Positions 7,462 through 7,559 of a DNA stretch of 7,559 nucleotides are shown piece by piece (within the stretch, counting starts at the first letter, position 1; every line of letters starts with the position of its first letter). Where the stretch lies: positions 1-7,559 of the forward strand of contig CAZWDR010000121.1 of the NCBI GenBank assembly GCA_964632365.1, given 5' to 3'. The notes under the pieces are model-generated. The model was not told the DNA's origin. It ran no database searches and saw only the letters and a program-made list of their open reading frames with translations. This DNA is from ZC4RG30 sp964632365 (GTDB lineage: Bacteria; Pseudomonadota; Gammaproteobacteria; Steroidobacterales; Steroidobacteraceae). A program made the position numbers and the translations under genes.

Positions 7462-7467
7462 CCTCCT
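7462..7467 (-). promoter_or_regulatory. Ribosome-binding site of the first receptor
   Basis: AGGAGG on the minus strand lies 11 bases upstream of the ATG at 7450. It is a perfect Shine-Dalgarno core at slightly longer than optimal spacing. It is much the strongest such site in the window and suggests efficient translation of the receptor, with phoD drawing on the same ribosomes through the downstream overlap. It also supports the chosen start codon. Confidence 0.7.
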
Positions 7468-7487
7468 GAAGAAAAAGGTGCAGGCGC

Positions 7488-7493
7488 AGGCTA
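7488..7493 (-). promoter_or_regulatory. Weak -10-like element in the leader of the receptor-phoD unit
   Basis: TAGCCT on the minus strand lies 37 bases upstream of the receptor ATG. It resembles the TAGGCT proposed upstream of the second receptor, and both are part of a CTAG-containing octamer, CTAGSCTG. No acceptable -35 hexamer is present at 16-18 bases; the 17-base position reads ATCTCG. If this is the promoter it would need an activator or another sigma factor. The rest of 7451-7559 shows no open reading frame or RNA gene I can support, and the true promoter may lie beyond the window edge. Confidence 0.2.
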
Positions 7494-7559
7494 GGGACAG
7501 GGCGTGACGGCGAGATGAAGTGGATGTGGCAGTTTGGCGAAGGTGCGTCGCTAGCTCGC

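Noticed and set aside
7471..7559. A riboswitch or structured RNA in the receptor leader (a TonB receptor might carry a cobalamin riboswitch)
   Set aside because: I see no B12-box-like sequence and the visible leader is only about 109 bases, too short for a cobalamin riboswitch. The GCTAGC palindrome at 7550-7555 is too short to support anything.

Overview
This is a high-GC proteobacterial window holding three genes, all on the minus strand. In order of transcription they are an 874-residue TonB-dependent outer-membrane receptor (7450 to 4826), a Tat-exported PhoD-family alkaline phosphatase/phosphodiesterase (4814 to 3264), and a second, unrelated 993-residue TonB-dependent receptor (3082 to 101). 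The two receptors belong to families that are expanded in Xanthomonadales, Caulobacterales, Sphingomonadales and related gamma/alphaproteobacteria. The high GC and the strong codon bias, which creates very long spurious antisense frames, fit such an organism. I cannot assign a genus from this window.

Layout. Bases 7451-7559 are the leader of the first receptor. They hold a good AGGAGG ribosome-binding site and a weak -10-like element. The first receptor and phoD are packed tightly: the receptor's TGA lies 11 bases before the phosphatase ATG and overlaps an alternative in-frame GTG as GTGA. The two are therefore probably one transcription and translation unit. A 181-base gap (3083-3263) follows. 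It contains an imperfect GC-rich hairpin just after phoD and a plausible promoter with a short direct repeat upstream of the second receptor, so the second receptor may be read separately or by read-through. After its stop, bases 1-100 contain a strong hairpin at 34-63 and no convincing gene.

How the genes may work together (inference). The phosphatase would be folded in the cytoplasm, exported by Tat, and would release phosphate from organic phosphate esters in the periplasm. The co-translated receptor could bring such a compound, perhaps too large for porins, across the outer membrane using TonB energy. The second receptor may widen the substrate range or simply be a neighbour. No cytoplasmic transporter, anti-sigma factor, sigma factor or regulator is visible. 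I see no RNA genes, mobile elements, CRISPR arrays or broken genes. The window reads as an ordinary nutrient-scavenging cluster; its most interesting point is the tight coupling of a receptor to a PhoD phosphatase.
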